Source of the DNA: Nothopassalora personata
Lineage: Eukaryota; Ascomycota; Dothideomycetes; Mycosphaerellales; Mycosphaerellaceae
DNA length: 64,000 nt
Assembly (NCBI GenBank): GCA_033816765.1
Contig: CM066287.1
Span: forward strand, 5,332,001 to 5,396,000
Reading direction: 5' to 3'
Part shown: piece after piece, positions 10,794-22,899 of the stretch
How the letters are laid out: each line of letters begins with the position of its first letter
Position numbering within the stretch: position 1 is the first letter of the stretch
Position numbers and translations under genes: made by a program
The notes under the pieces: model-generated
Database searches by the model: none
What the model was told of the DNA's origin: nothing
What the model saw: the letters and a program-made list of their open reading frames with translations, nothing else

Positions 10794-10819
10794 ATTTACC
10801 GGTCCCGGGACCGGTAAAT
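10794..10819. repeat. Perfect 26-bp palindrome, copy P1
   Basis: Half-site ATTTACCGGTCCC followed by its exact reverse complement. It contains no CpA or TpG apart from none in the core, so RIP cannot erode it. It is identical to the copy at 21915-21940. Confidence 0.9.
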
Positions 10820-10989
10820 GTAACTCTACTAACTAAGGTCCAACTAAGGTAAGAACACCCTATAAAGTAAAGTCTAGATAACCGAATCGGCTTAATAAAC
10901 TGAAGGGCATATGTAACACATGCCTAAGGAAAGTGAACTCTATACGCCATTACTAACTAATTAGTTCTTAGCCTCGATCCTACTAAACT

Positions 10990-13021
10990 ATGAAATTTTG
11001 GCTGTAGAAAGGTTATAAGGCCTAACCTATAGCTTCTTAGATTCCGGTTTAGGATACGATCCCTTTTTGTTAACTCCTACAGGTAGTACGTCTTCGTCGG
11101 CGATAGGCTCGATCTCGTTCGAATTACTGCTGTCTTCGCTATTAGCGACGCTATTAGCGACGCTATTAGCGACTTCTCCCTCCCCTATTACGAGATCGGT
11201 CCTATTATCTAAGTTCGGTACTCCTATGTTATCCGGGCGAAACTCTAGAACTAGCTTAAGGTTTTCTCGTGCCTAAACACCCTTTATTAGCGTGCTATTA
11301 AGTTCCTTAAGAATATAGGTACTAAACTCCCTAGAGACACTAGACACCCGATATAGACCTTACCATCGGTAACCGATCTTACGTGAGAAGTCATCCTTAT
11401 ATAGCTTGTCGAATCTTATAATAAGGTCGCCCTTCTAGAAACTAATAGAGTCAACATTCCGGTAAGAATTAAAGTAGTCCTTACTAAGTTCTCTTAGTCG
11501 CTTCCTTCGAGCATGTAGCTCTTCTAAACTAAGGTCTCGAGCCTAGAGTTAACGTACACGTATAGTAAGTAGGTCCTTAGTCGTTCTTACCGATCCCTAT
11601 TAATAATTCGCCTACGTCGGGTGCTTAACCTTAATTAGTAGAATCGTACGATAGCTATATAGGACCTAAGCTAGCGTCATTCTAGTAGTACGACAGGTCG
11701 TGGTCCTATTAGCCTATAACATAGCGGGTACCTATTGCTCCTATCCGCGGTATGTGTTCCTTATGAGCTTTGCTAACGCTATAAGAATCGGACGGTGTCT
11801 AGCCTCGACCGGAGTATTAGACTGCGGATAGTACGGTAATATTCGGATCCTTCGAATACTAAGCCCCACGAGCAACCGCTTAACCTTAGCCGTATGAACC
11901 GTAGCGTTATTAAGTACAATTTTAGTATAGTAGCCGTACCTATAGAAGACATCTTCGTATAGAAACTTAGTAACCGTCTTGGAGCTAGGAGGTGCCCTTA
12001 TTACTCTAGCCTCGATCTAGTTACTAAGTGCTTCGCGCGTAACTAGGAGGTATCTATTTTTATGTACCTAGACGGGGTCCGAGTACTACTTCTTACTAAT
12101 GACCTAAGGGCTCGATAAGTGAAGCTTACTAGCGCGCTAGTTGCCTTCGCGAAACCTATAAGGAGCATAACTTCGAACCTACGTAGAGACATCGGCGAAG
12201 TACCCGTCCTAGTAATACCGATCGGAAATAAGGTTGTACACGACCTTAGGACTACGATGACCGTGTCTTTTATAGCATTCTATAACGATCTCCTTCTAAG
12301 CCTCGTTATCGTTAATTACAAGTTATAACGGTGCTCCTCGGCGCTTCTAGAAGAATAGCAATTAGTCTCGGATAAAGAAATTGACGCTCTTCTTTACTAG
12401 TCGCCGGTACTTAGTACGGGTAACACTATCGGGCCGGGTCCTAGTTTCTATAACCTAAGCAAGTTGCTAAGAGCTTTTAGAATATTAGTCCCCGAGATGT
12501 CGTGTTTTCTAGATTTTAACTGGATAGGTGTCGACCGGCTCCGGGTACCCGAATAGCTTATTATCAATCATCTAGTCAACTTCGTCTTCGTTAGCTTCCC
12601 TAGGTTCCTAAGGTGTAGAGGGCCTACGAGACAGGGCATCTAGGCTAGTGTACCTAGTTCCCGTAACGTGCTTCACTTCGAATGTAAACAGCCTAATCCA
12701 TGCAACCTACCGGGCTATTGCCGAGTTAGGCAGGTCCGAAGCCGGCCGGTTAAGTTGCTATACAAGTGTCTTAGCATTAACCTTAAGGATAAAATTAACG
12801 CTAGTGATATATCTTTAGATCTTCTTAAGCCCCTTAAGGACCCTAAGGCATTCCCGCTTACTAGCATCATATCTGGATTCTAACGCGTTCTAGATTTCAC
12901 TCTTATACCGCACCGGGTAACGCCGTCGAGTGCTGTCTATTAATTCTTAAGAAACGATACATCCCTATCTAGTGCCGCTAGCATTAACTAAGACAAAGAT
13001 AGACCTAGCACTAGGTAAGTA
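10990..13021 (-). pseudogene. Element B pol, 3' half: end of RNase H and integrase (decayed)
   Basis: Near 12.6 kb the - strand reads FEVKHVTGTR followed by LDALSRRP, the typical end of gypsy RNase H. From about 12.1 to 11.6 kb an integrase core follows (VTREALSN..., then a PYYPQSN block and a RHRPILIALAKL helix). It ends with an acidic tail that includes a triple repeat and stops near 10.99 kb. Stops are at Gln/Trp positions. The copia element C separates this part from the reverse transcriptase at 20306; TSD copies flank the break, so the two halves were once contiguous. Confidence 0.8.
11138..11173. repeat. 12-bp tandem repeat x3 in element B pol tail
   Basis: GCTATTAGCGAC occurs three times head to tail. 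Read on the - strand in the pol frame it encodes a repeated four-residue unit in an acidic region. Confidence 0.85.
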
Positions 13022-13026
13022 GTAGA
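13022..13026. repeat. Target-site duplication GTAGA, left copy (element C)
   Basis: GTAGA directly before the left copia LTR, identical to 20301-20305 directly after the right LTR. It marks the integration point inside element B. Confidence 0.9.
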
Positions 13027-13202
13027 TGTTATAAATAGGTATTTAACGAGTACAAGCTTCTAGATTAAAACGATAGGGTGGATTAGTAACCCTCATAAAT
13101 TGCTATAAGGTGTAAGACTATCTAGCTACAGAAAACAGTATAATATAGTGTGTATGTGCTAAGTCCTAACTAACATAGACCTTAGTTACCTGATTTACAA
13201 CA
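13027..13202 (-). repeat. 3' LTR of copia element C
   Basis: 176 bp with TG...CA ends; aligns base for base with 20125-20300. Confidence 0.95.
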
Positions 13203-13212
13203 CTCCCCCTTT
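13203..13212 (-). other. Polypurine tract of copia element C
   Basis: AAAGGGGGAG on the - strand, immediately before the 3' LTR. Confidence 0.8.
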
Positions 13213-13741
13213 AGACTAACTACTATAAAGACAGTCTAATTAACTTAATATCACCTATGTTGCTGTATTAGTCTCGAACACCTTCACTAGTTCTAGATAC
13301 TAGGTTTCTACTATAAGTAAGCACATACTAAGGATAGTAATCTTATTAGATTTGCATGTGTAAGAGACCTACTCTTAGATACACTTAGGCCTCATCTTTC
13401 CGCTTTTAGAAGTGAACAGAAGGTTCTCTCGGCTTAAGAAGGTCCAGCTAGGTAGTAACGTACAAACCTCGTAGGTACGCATAAAAGAAGCTAGTTCTTT
13501 ACTAAATAACTATCTCTACTTTATACTACTTTACACCTCTCTTCCTACCTTTTTAGACTACTACACACTCACACACCCTAACAACCACTATATATACATT
13601 CTTAAAGCTTTTTAAGAAGCTTTTAGTAAGGTATGCTACATATGTGATAGTGTTTTAAGGGTGTTACTAACTTGTAAGTAGCATTATAGTAGATGTTGTT
13701 AAGTGGACTCCTATAAACTAGTTTAGTAGTACTAGCAATGT

Positions 13742-14830
13742 CTTTAGTAGTGGATCTAGCTCTAGTAACAATTAAGATCCTAACAAGCGTCCTCCTAGTA
13801 ATGGTAGAAAGAGTCTACCTACATCTAGTAGGATCTCTAAGCGTAAGACCCTTATTAAGGCACTTAGACTAGTTAAGTAGATCATCGAGAGTAAGCGCAA
13901 GATCACTAAGAAGAATATAACCTTACAGCTTACTATAGCATCCCTTAAGGTTACCTTCTATAAGAAGAAGCTTCTAACTACTAAGGGTAGTATTACTAAT
14001 CTACCGAACTAGGGTTAGATTAACGCGGCTGCCTAGGATTTTGATTATATGACAGTTAACCCTTAAGGTCGTATTTCTAACACTATTACTATAAACCTTA
14101 ATAGTAGTTAGAACTACCTTCCTACCTTATAGGCTTCCGCTATAGACTATCTTATTTAGCACTTTGGCAGCGCCTATAACCGCTGTAAGGAGAGATCTAA
14201 CCTTCCCTTTTCTAGCTGCTACACTATTCTAGGATGATTCAAGGGCTGCTATACTAACTGCGCTCTTAATAATCATTACGACAAGTGTAGCTTCTTCTCT
14301 CTACGGACCCTATAGTAGAGTACCGCTAGTCTATTTAGAACCTACTAGTAGCCTAGTGTAGGTTATACTCGCTCCGCTAGTGCTATATTCTAGGGTAGTG
14401 CATAGTATAGTCGATCTCCTCCTATTATGCGTAGCAGTCCTCTACGTAAGGGCTTCCTATCTCTAGTTCTATACTCTCCTAGCATAAGTACCTCTAGATA
14501 TGGTCTTTAGATGCTACCTACCTAGCTTATTCCTAGCGATGTAGATTAGCGCCTAAGCATCCCTAGGGCTCCTAGTAATAGTTCTAGAACTGTCCTCCTA
14601 GAGCTTCGCCTCCTATTCTCTAACTCCCTCTCTTAGGATAAGGTTACTACCTTAATTCGTTAGTTCCTGCAGCGCTTAGGCACTAATAATAACTTTTAGG
14701 AGGGTGCTATATTAAACTCGAGTTCCTATAAGAGGGGTTCTAGAGGCTCTAGTAGTTTTAGTAGTAAGTAGTAGTCTAGATAGTGTACTTGCATTAGGTC
14801 TTAGTAATTTGGTTAGGGCTAAAGGATAAA
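13742..14830 (+). pseudogene. Antisense decayed frame between copia pol and 3' LTR (ORF Y)
   Basis: On the + strand, opposite to copia gag-pol, one frame runs about 350 codons with stops mainly at TAG/TAA (and one TGA) that fit mutated Gln/Trp codons. It encodes a Ser/Pro/Lys-rich start, a basic helical part (about 13.85-13.98 kb), then a Cys/His cluster near 14.24-14.29 kb of the form C-x3-C-x4-H-x3-C after an earlier pair of Cys. I do not recognise the protein. It lies fully within the element, in the interval where some LTR retrotransposons carry an additional, often antisense, ORF. Confidence 0.55.
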
Positions 14831-15079
14831 ATAGCCGTTATAAGCAAGGGCGGTCTACTTCTCTATTTCCTTTTGTTTTGTTACTATAGCTCCCCTAAAT
14901 TGGAGTCTATAATAATAAACTAGATCTTGCCTTAAAAGGCGGTTCTAAACTAGGCCTCTCTATAGTCTAGTTACATAAGCATAGCAAGATATGTAATACC
15001 CTAAATAAATCTAGCCCTTAAAGCTAATAAATAAAAACTTTCCTCTACTGTCTCTAAACAAATGAGATATTGCTTTATA

Positions 15080-18000
15080 AATACTTATAAATAAATGAAG
15101 GTCTTGCTATGTACAAATGAAAGTGTAGTTAGTCTCTAGAAGCCTCCCTTAGAGAATGTAGTTTAGTGACTTTAGCTTTATAAGCTAATCTGTAAGCTAC
15201 TATGCAGTAGGGATATACTTAACTACAATTAAGCCTTCTTTATGAATATGTCTATAAAAATGGTTCCTTAGTCTAACATGCTTAGTTCTTCTATGGTTAG
15301 TGTAATCTCTAACTAGCTTAATAGCAGACTAGTTGTCTACAAAGATCTTAAAGGCTTAAGCTTTATAGTTAGTCATTTTCTAGGTTTTATAGAGTAGATT
15401 TCTTAACTACATTACTTCCCTGCAGCATTTAGTCAAGGCTACATACTCTACTTTAGTACTTAATAGCACTATCTCCTTCTACAGGTTAGATTTCTAGATA
15501 ATAGGACTTCTAGCCATTTTGACTAGGAGTCCTAAGGTTAATCTACCTATTAGATCTCTAGAGAAATTAGAGTCTATATAGATCTCTAGCTTTAGGGATT
15601 GTGTTTTTCTAAAGATTAGGCACTTGTTAATTGTTCTAGCAATGTATCTCTAAACATGCTTTACTATAGCAATATGTTCTACTAAAGGATTAGCTAAGAA
15701 TTTGGCTAGGTAGTTTGTTACATAGGAGATATCTAGCCTAGTCTAGTTAGCTAGGTACTAGAGTTCCCCAATTAATGTGTTGAACAGATTATAATCCTAT
15801 ATGTTGCATTGCTCTTCATAAGCTTTATACAGGCGGTTAAGGGGATACTTGACACTTTTAGCTAAGTCTAGGCTATGTTTCTAAAGTTTCTCTAAAGCAT
15901 AGTGCTTTTAGGAGACATGGAGATCTCTATTCTTTTCACTCTTTAGTTACATGCCTAGGAAAAGGTTAGTGTTAACAGTTTTAATAGAGTACTTCTTCTT
16001 TAGTCCAGCAATGAACTTGTTAATCTTCTAATTACTGTCGCTAAAGATCTAAAAGTCATCTATATATAGGAGAACTAAAAGATTCTCCCCCTAAAAAAGA
16101 CATACATTAGAATTAAGTCTCTTTAGGCCTAATTCTTCTAGAGCTTCCTTAGTATTATAGTACTAGAGGTTTGCAGCTTGTTTCAATCTATATAGTCCCT
16201 TCTTGATTTCTAGGACTTTATTAGATAGATCTTTCTTAATAAGTTCTACCCCTTCTAGTAGTTTAATGTATAAAGGTCTATTAATGTTAGGGTTCATGAA
16301 TGCTGTTTTAACATTAATCTATCTCCTCTTCTAGCTAAGGACTATACATAGGGCTAGGAGAATCCTGCTTGTTAGTAGCCTTAGGGTTAGAGCAAAGGTT
16401 TTAACATAGTCTGTCCCTTACTTTTAAGTAAACCCCTTTACTACCTATCTAGCTCTACGCTTCTTAATGGACCCATTAGGAAGATACTTGTAGTGCAGGA
16501 CCCATTTTCCTATAAGTAGTTTCCTACCCTTAGGGACTTTCTATAATAGGATCCATGTAACACATTCTATGTCTTCTAAGGAGTTAAATTCCTTTCTAAT
16601 TGCCCTAATCCATTTAGCTCTATTAGGTCTATTTAATGCTTTAGTTAGGGTAGTAGGATCTGCTAGCTTCCCCTTCTTTACATTATCTATAGCCATTATA
16701 GCGAATACTTTCTCAAGTTTACTATAATTATGATAGGATCTATTCTATCTTAAACTTCTCCTAGTTAGCTTAGGATAGACCTTAGCTTATTTAGTCTTTA
16801 TAGGCTTATAAGTCCTATCTCTCTTCCTCTTACTAATGTGTAGGGCAGGGTAGAATGGTGCTATAGCCTAATTAGGGTCTTCTTGCACAGCTGGGGCTGT
16901 GTCTTCTTAGTGTAGCTCTTTAGACTATAAAGTCTAAGGCTTATGCTCTATAGGGGATTGTTCCTAGAGCTAGGTGTGCTCTATAGGAGATTGTTCCTAG
17001 AGCTAGGTATGCTCTATAGGAGACTATTCCTAGAGCTAGGGGGATGTGTCTCTAAATAGTAGACGTGAATCTTCTATCCTATGCTCCCCCTAAGACTAAC
17101 CTTAGTTAGGGGAGTCTTGTTACGAAGCCCTTTGTGTTTCAGGTTAGTTACTATGCTGTAGCAGCTCCCCCTCTAGCTGCATAGCTCCCCTTAAAGGTTT
17201 ATAGGGTTAGTAACTCGCTTCTAGCTCGTGTAGCCCTTTATAAGGTATATGAATACCTTTATGGTAAGGGTCCTTAGGGTTATTATAGGGATGTCTAAGG
17301 AAGGTAATCTCGTCATCTAGGACAGCATGCTTATTACTAGCAGTAAGCTAGGAGCTCTTAACAGTCTGCCCTATCTGCTCCCCCTAAGCGACCTACTTAC
17401 CTATAGGGATTTAGTATTACGAGTTCTACAAGAAATCTTCATTAAAAGTTATATAGGGGGAATAGGTCGTCTTATAGACCTATTTTCCTTTCTCCTACTA
17501 TGGCTTCCACAGCAGGTAGTTAGTTAATGAACTACCCTAGAATCCTATATGCTACTATATATCCGCCCTTATAGAGAACTTTTTAGACTTAGTGTAATTA
17601 TCGTTATGTTTATATACTTTATATCTAAACCTCCTTACATTCCTTAAGTCTATCTCTTTAACATTAATACCTAGGTCCTTCTTAAAGTTAATCTATAGTA
17701 CATTTTTTGTTATTAAGTTAAAGAGGCGGTTCGTGATATAGTATGCAAAATCCATAGCCTAGGGCTAGAGGTTCTATAGTAAGCTAGAGTCTATAAGCAT
17801 AGCTCTAGTCTTATTAATAATAACTTTGTTCGAAGCTTTAGCAATCCTATTCTACTTAGGTGTGTATAGTAATACAAAATCCCATCTAATTCCTTTATGT
17901 TAGGTATATGTTCTAAGTTCAATGTTATTAAATTCCCTACTACTATCTAAGAACCAGATCTTAGGTTTCTTCTTATAGTAGTTCTACATTATAGTAAGCT

Positions 18001-18980
18001 AAGTCTTAATTGCTGTTAGAGCAGCACTTTTCTTTAGAAGTGGCAAGTACTACCTTATCCTAGTTTTAGCATACGTAAGCATGAGGTAATATGCGTAACT
18101 ATTATAAGAGAGTGGAGTGATTAGACTAACTAGGTTAGCATAGATTTCATCTAATGCCTCTAGTGTAGGTCTCCTAGGGATTCTTGAAACAACTCTTTAT
18201 AACCTTACAAGCTTATAAGTCTTATAATGCCCTAACTCTATAGTATTAACATCTTCTAGGCCCTTAACTACTTCTTTTATAGTATTGAGTAATGTGCTCC
18301 TAATATGCCTAAGCCTTTAATACTATCTAACTATGTTAGTTCTTAGCTTAGCAAATGTAAGAACAGCAAGTCCTTTTAGTGCTAATCTGTCTTTATCCTT
18401 CCTAGAACCCCTCTTTACCCTAAGGTTCCTAAAGACAATGACATTTTTTATTATCTTAACTAAGCCTATAGGCTTGTCCTTCTAGAACAGCATTTTAGAT
18501 GGTCTATCTAGGTAAACTCTATGTTTCTTATATAGGAGTTCTATAGAGATTAGTATCGTATCTAACTCTAGTAAGTAAAGCACATTACGAAGGAGGAGGG
18601 TGGTCTCTTAGCTAAGATAGTTCTTTATAACCTACTCCAATTCTCCTTTAGTTGTAAGAGATCCTTGCCTAACGGCCTGTAAGAAGTATGTAGGCCTTAG
18701 TCTTAGCCTAATATTCTAAAGGTCTATAAGATTATTGTAGATATAGAAGGATGTACCTATGTTATAGACTTTGTCTATTAATATTAGGTTTAATGCGGCA
18801 GCTACTGTCCTTCCTATATATACTGGTTATGCAACTGTAACAGCTACTCTAGACCTCCTATGTAGTTATCTCTAGTCCCTATTACTATTAGAGCTATGCT
18901 CCTAATTAGATAATAAGTCTAACTAGTTATCAATTGCTACAGCAATCCTCTTCCTAGGGGATTTACTACCCTTTACCTTC
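15080..18980 (-). pseudogene. Copia element C pol (integrase, RT, RNase H; decayed)
   Basis: The reverse transcriptase catalytic block is visible on the - strand near 16.05 kb (LLYIDDF, the copia YVDD motif). Copia RNase H is visible near 15.45 kb (STKVEYVALTKCCREVM) and its end near 15.2 kb (RTKHVRLRNHFYRHIHK). Upstream (17.6-18.9 kb) is the integrase region. Many TAG/TAA stops replace Gln and Trp. The order integrase then RT is the copia diagnostic. Confidence 0.85.
16944..17042. repeat. 33-bp tandem repeat x3 in copia pol
   Basis: Three units start at 16944, 16977 and 17010 (each TGCTCTATAGG... with a few transitions). The period is a multiple of three, so it repeats an 11-residue block in the linker between integrase and reverse transcriptase. 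Confidence 0.85.
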
Positions 18981-18999
18981 TTTACCCTATCCTTTAGGG

Positions 19000-20110
19000 T
19001 GTCTTTACCCTTCTTAGACCTATTCCTAGGGTTCTTCTCTAGATGCTACTTATAGCAGTTCGCGTTAGTGTGCTTATGTAAGTACTATATGCACTGCTCA
19101 TTATTATTCTTACTTAAGAATGCTCTAACAAAGCCATTACTAGGCTTGTGGGTAGTAGGTACTTGCTCCTTCCTAAGAGTTATAAACATTCTCTCTAGGG
19201 TAGTTGATTCTAGGGGATTGTTATGTCTCTATGTCCTAAGCCATTCGACATAGTTTAGACCTTTAATAAAGTACAATCTATAGATGCCATCTAGGAGGAC
19301 AAAAGAGGATTTAAGCCTTAACTTGTTATTAACTAGGGAAGATCTAATGAATTGCTCTATAGTAGTCTTATTATTATTTACCTATGCTTAAAAGTCTTCA
19401 TAGTACTTCAATGTATTAGGTCTTGCAGTATCTAGTTTAATGTGCCTAACTGCCTTTAGAGTGTTATATAGATCAATTGTAATAACTAGCTTATATGTTG
19501 CCTTAATTAAATTATACAATTCCTTAGCTAACTTGTCTACATCTCTAAAGTTTAGCCTTAGGGTAGAATCCAATCTAGCTATAATAATGCTATATGCTTG
19601 TATGTCCTCTTTTTTCCATCGCTTATAGGTAGCTTTATATCCTGCACTACTAGTAATGTCCTAAGGGGCTTTATTCTAGGCAGTCTTATCTTAGACATTC
19701 TTAGTTATATCTTAGGGTTAATTATAAGCTGCCCTGTTTAGAGCGTACTTTAGGTTAACCTAGTCTAGATTATAGATCACGTATCTAACTAGATTCTTCT
19801 CTAGCAGTGCGCTAATTAGCATAGATTTCTATGCCTAGAACTGCACGCCTTTCCTAAGCACCTAGTTGTCCTTAGCGGATCTTACTAGGTTGCTAGAGGT
19901 GTTATTTCTAAACTCTATACCTAGTCTAGCTCTTTTAGATGCTATACTATAGTAATAGTGCTTAGTGCCGATCTCCTACAGTAGTTCTTAAATCGATTAG
20001 GTAGTTGTCCGTAAAACAAATGTAGGGTTGAGTCTACTAGTAAGGTAAGCTAATCCTTAATAGAGCTTCGATAACGATTTAGGTTTTAAATTGGATAGGT
20101 AGAGGAGCAC
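19000..20110 (-). pseudogene. Copia element C gag region (decayed)
   Basis: First internal region after the 5' LTR and primer-binding site. A 61-codon open piece (19388-19573) is helical and Lys/Leu/Asp-rich, like a copia gag (UBN2 class) fragment. The rest is broken by stops. Assignment rests mainly on position. Confidence 0.55.
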
Positions 20111-20112
20111 CC

Positions 20113-20124
20113 GGGCTTATAACC
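20113..20124 (-). promoter_or_regulatory. Primer-binding site of copia C (half-tRNA iMet type)
   Basis: Reads GGTTATAAGCCC on the - strand, directly after the 5' LTR. It matches the complement of the anticodon arm of eukaryotic initiator tRNA-Met (GGTTATGAGCCC) except for one G-to-A RIP-type change. Copia-type elements that prime with the internal half of tRNA iMet are known. Confidence 0.65.
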
Positions 20125-20300
20125 TGTTATAAATAGGTATTTAACGAGTACAAGCTTCTAGATTGAAACGATAGGGTGGATCAGTAACCCTCATGAATTG
20201 CCACAAGGTGTAAGACTATCTAGCTACAGAAAACAGTGTGATATAGTGTGTGTATGCCAAGTCCTAACTAACATAGACCTTAGTCACCTGATTTATAACA
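20125..20300 (-). repeat. 5' LTR of copia element C
   Basis: 176 bp; the partner of 13027-13202. It keeps more CA/TG (less mutated) than the left copy. Confidence 0.95.
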
Positions 20301-20305
20301 GTAGA
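20301..20305. repeat. Target-site duplication GTAGA, right copy (element C)
   Basis: Matches 13022-13026. Confidence 0.9.
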
Positions 20306-22500
20306 GGGTAACTAAGGCTAGAGCCTATATAAGATATCTAGTAACCTCTTCTTTCGAGAACTGCTCATTTTCTATCTAGGTGAACTCGGCGCCCTTCTTT
20401 AGCAGCTTGTACATTAGTCGAGCGATAATAACGAACTAGGGAATCTATATCCGGAAGTATACATACAGCCCTACATAGGTGCGGACCTCCTTAATATAGG
20501 TGGGCGTAGGCTAGTCTAGGATCTTGGCCACAACCTTTAGGTTAGGATAGCGACTATCCGGGCTAGTAACGTACCTAACAATCTTAAGCTTTTTATATAA
20601 CTATTGGGATTTGCCTCTAGCAACTACCGCACTAGCTCTCTCTAGGTTAGTAAGAACTAGATCTAGGGAGACGATGTGCTTAACGACCTATCTCCTTAGC
20701 CTAGGCTCTACTTCGGCATTCCTATAGTCCTTAGTTAGTCCCTTAATACCGATGTTATCGAGAAACGGCTTTACTCGATACGAGATATGATTAAGTAGAA
20801 TCTTTGTTACCGTACGCACGAACTAAGCAACCGAATTAGTAGCCCCTTAAGGTAGAGTCGTGTTGCGTACTAGGCTAAGAGGGGTTATAAAGGCTATTAA
20901 GTCCCGGTAGGACTTATCTAAAGTGATCTAATCATAACCTAAAAACAGGTCCATAAGTGAAGCGACTCGGTAACCGGCAAAATCCTCTAAGAAGCTATCC
21001 GTATCCGGTGGAATGTTAGCATCGCGTATAGTAACCTCATTTAGGAGCATAGCTAAGTTAATTAACCGATATAGCACATCGCTTCTAGAGGCATTAACCT
21101 TCTTTACGACTAGGAACTAGCTATTGGAATATGCCCCTTATAAGTATTCTAGGATGTTATTCTTAATCCGGGCTCTAATTATGCGCTTAACAATTGCCCT
21201 AAGACTTAGGTGTAGCCGGATAGGGCGTGCCTACCATAGCCTATAAGGGACCGTGTTAATCTTCTAAGGTATTATAACGTCGTGCCTAATTTGCCTTATG
21301 TGACTAAAATCCTAAGTAAGGACTACCTCCCGGTTGTAGAGCATCTCATCGAATAAGGCCCTTTCTATTAGTAATAGCTTAATGCTAACCTTAATTAAGG
21401 TAAGTCGTTCTAGAGTAATTCGGCTACCTCGCTTAATACTTGAGAATTTCTTAGTTAAGTACTTCCTATCGAACGGTCCTTGTCCTTTAGGCATCTTAGA
21501 TTCTAGGTACAGTGCCCTACGCTTCTATTCTATATCTCCCTTAACTCGTGATTCTAGGCGTTCGTAAACGCTCGCGTCTACTAGCTTCTTCTTGTCTGCC
21601 TTACGCTTATACATCGTAAAGACCTGCGGCATCCTAATATTAGCTATATATTAGCCTACTTGTTGCTTTCGTGCCTAAGCATTTAATGTAGATTGCCTTA
21701 GGATCTTAGAAGGCCAATCCCCTTAAACTAAATAAACGTTAGTAATAGAATCTCCCTTAAACGCGCCTATTCCAATTTCTGCAACTCGTTCCTTTGCTCT
21801 AGTAGTCCTAAGCAATCCTAATAAGTGAGCTAAATGGTTGCTAGGCGTTAGAGCCTTACCGGGTTCCTATAGCTACGTCGTGCCGTAGTCGTATCCATTT
21901 TCCTTACTATAGCTATTTACCGGTCCCGGGACCGGTAAATTAAAGTCCGAGGTTTCTCCGAGATAGTGCGAGAACCTTACCGATTTTATTAAATCCGGCT
22001 TTAGCAAGTCGGTAGGTTAAGCGCCGTAACTTAACCTACACTTCTATTTCCCGACGCTTTTAATAGTTCTTAAAGGGTCTTACACCTATCCGAGCTAACT
22101 AGGGTAGTAAACATAACACTTTTACCTTTACGGCTAGTAATAGTCCCCTCCTATAAACTATTATCGCAGTTACGGGCAGTAAGCCGCACCTTACGGGCCT
22201 ACGGACGTCCTAGGATTGTTAGTAAGTTTAGATCCGAGGAGATGAATATGTCTACTTAGTAGTAAACCCTAAATACCTAAACATCTAAATTGCCTATAAC
22301 ACCTTTAAACTAGGCCCGGCCCCTAGCACCTCGAAAGGTAAGCTAAGTACTCGATATTACTAGTAACCTAAACCTATAAGCGTTCCTCTAGCCGATAATA
22401 TTCACCTCGGAACCCTTATTAATTAGGCACCTAATCTAGTTCTTATTTATCCTAAACTCCGCTACTACCTAAGGACTAGGGACTATAGTAAAGTTGTTAA
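20306..22500 (-). pseudogene. Element B pol, 5' half: protease and reverse transcriptase (decayed)
   Basis: An aspartic protease-like stretch near 22.4 kb reads CLINKGSEVNIIG, matching the CLIDTGSEVNII type with the catalytic DT changed to NK. From about 21.6 kb an RT-upstream region and then the reverse transcriptase follow: IRHDVI, FLGYDQITLD, LPQGATNSVAQFVR, and FLDNIG where FLDDIG is expected. Stops are TAG/TAA at Gln/Trp positions. One 60-codon open piece is at 21312-21494. The frame ends at the copia insertion (20305) and resumes at 13021. Confidence 0.8.
21915..21940. repeat. Perfect 26-bp palindrome, copy P2
   Basis: Identical to P1 (10794-10819), here inside element B between protease and reverse transcriptase. 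The flanking bases differ. Confidence 0.9.
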
Positions 22501-22899
22501 GGACACTAGAGAGCCCAATTTTCTTAACGTCCTTATATAGCTTAGTAGTAGGGACCGCACCCTTAGAGTAAAGTATAGTTAAATATACTCCGACATACTA
22601 GGCCTAACTATCTTCGCGGAAGACCTCCTTATTATACTTAGGTTTATCTTCATAGGTAACTACTTGTCTAGTACGAACCTTAGGGTTCTTTCCTATAAGA
22701 CGTCGTACTATAACGAGCTTCTCCTAAAGAGCGGGGGTGTTAGTAACGCGACTAAAGAGGGTAGCCTCGAACTAGCGACTATATCGAAACTAATCTTAGG
22801 CGTTTACATTAGGAAACGTTATCTAGAGGATCTAATTAATCTAGTAGATAATACCCTCTTCCTTTATAACCGGACTATTACTAGCTAAACTATATTGTC

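Larger units (their letters stand above)
13027..20300 (-). mobile_element. Complete but RIP-decayed Ty1/copia element C
   Basis: 7,274 bp bounded by 176-bp LTRs starting TGTTATAAAT and ending in ACAACA/ATAACA, flanked by GTAGA duplications. The - strand orientation is shown by a polypurine tract (13203-13212) beside the left LTR and a primer-binding site (20113-20124) beside the right LTR. Reverse transcriptase and RNase H follow integrase, as in Ty1/copia. The LTRs differ at 12 of 176 positions, all transitions, so most divergence is RIP rather than age. An extra antisense frame fills the space between pol and the 3' LTR. Confidence 0.93.

Noticed and set aside
11067..11276. 69-codon open frame on the + strand with Leu/Ala/Thr repeats
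   Set aside because: Antisense shadow of the 12-bp tandem repeat in element B pol.
10794..21940. Palindromes P1 and P2 as the ends of one DNA transposon
   Set aside because: The interval holds B pol continuous across it (apart from copia C), and no transposase or target duplication is seen.
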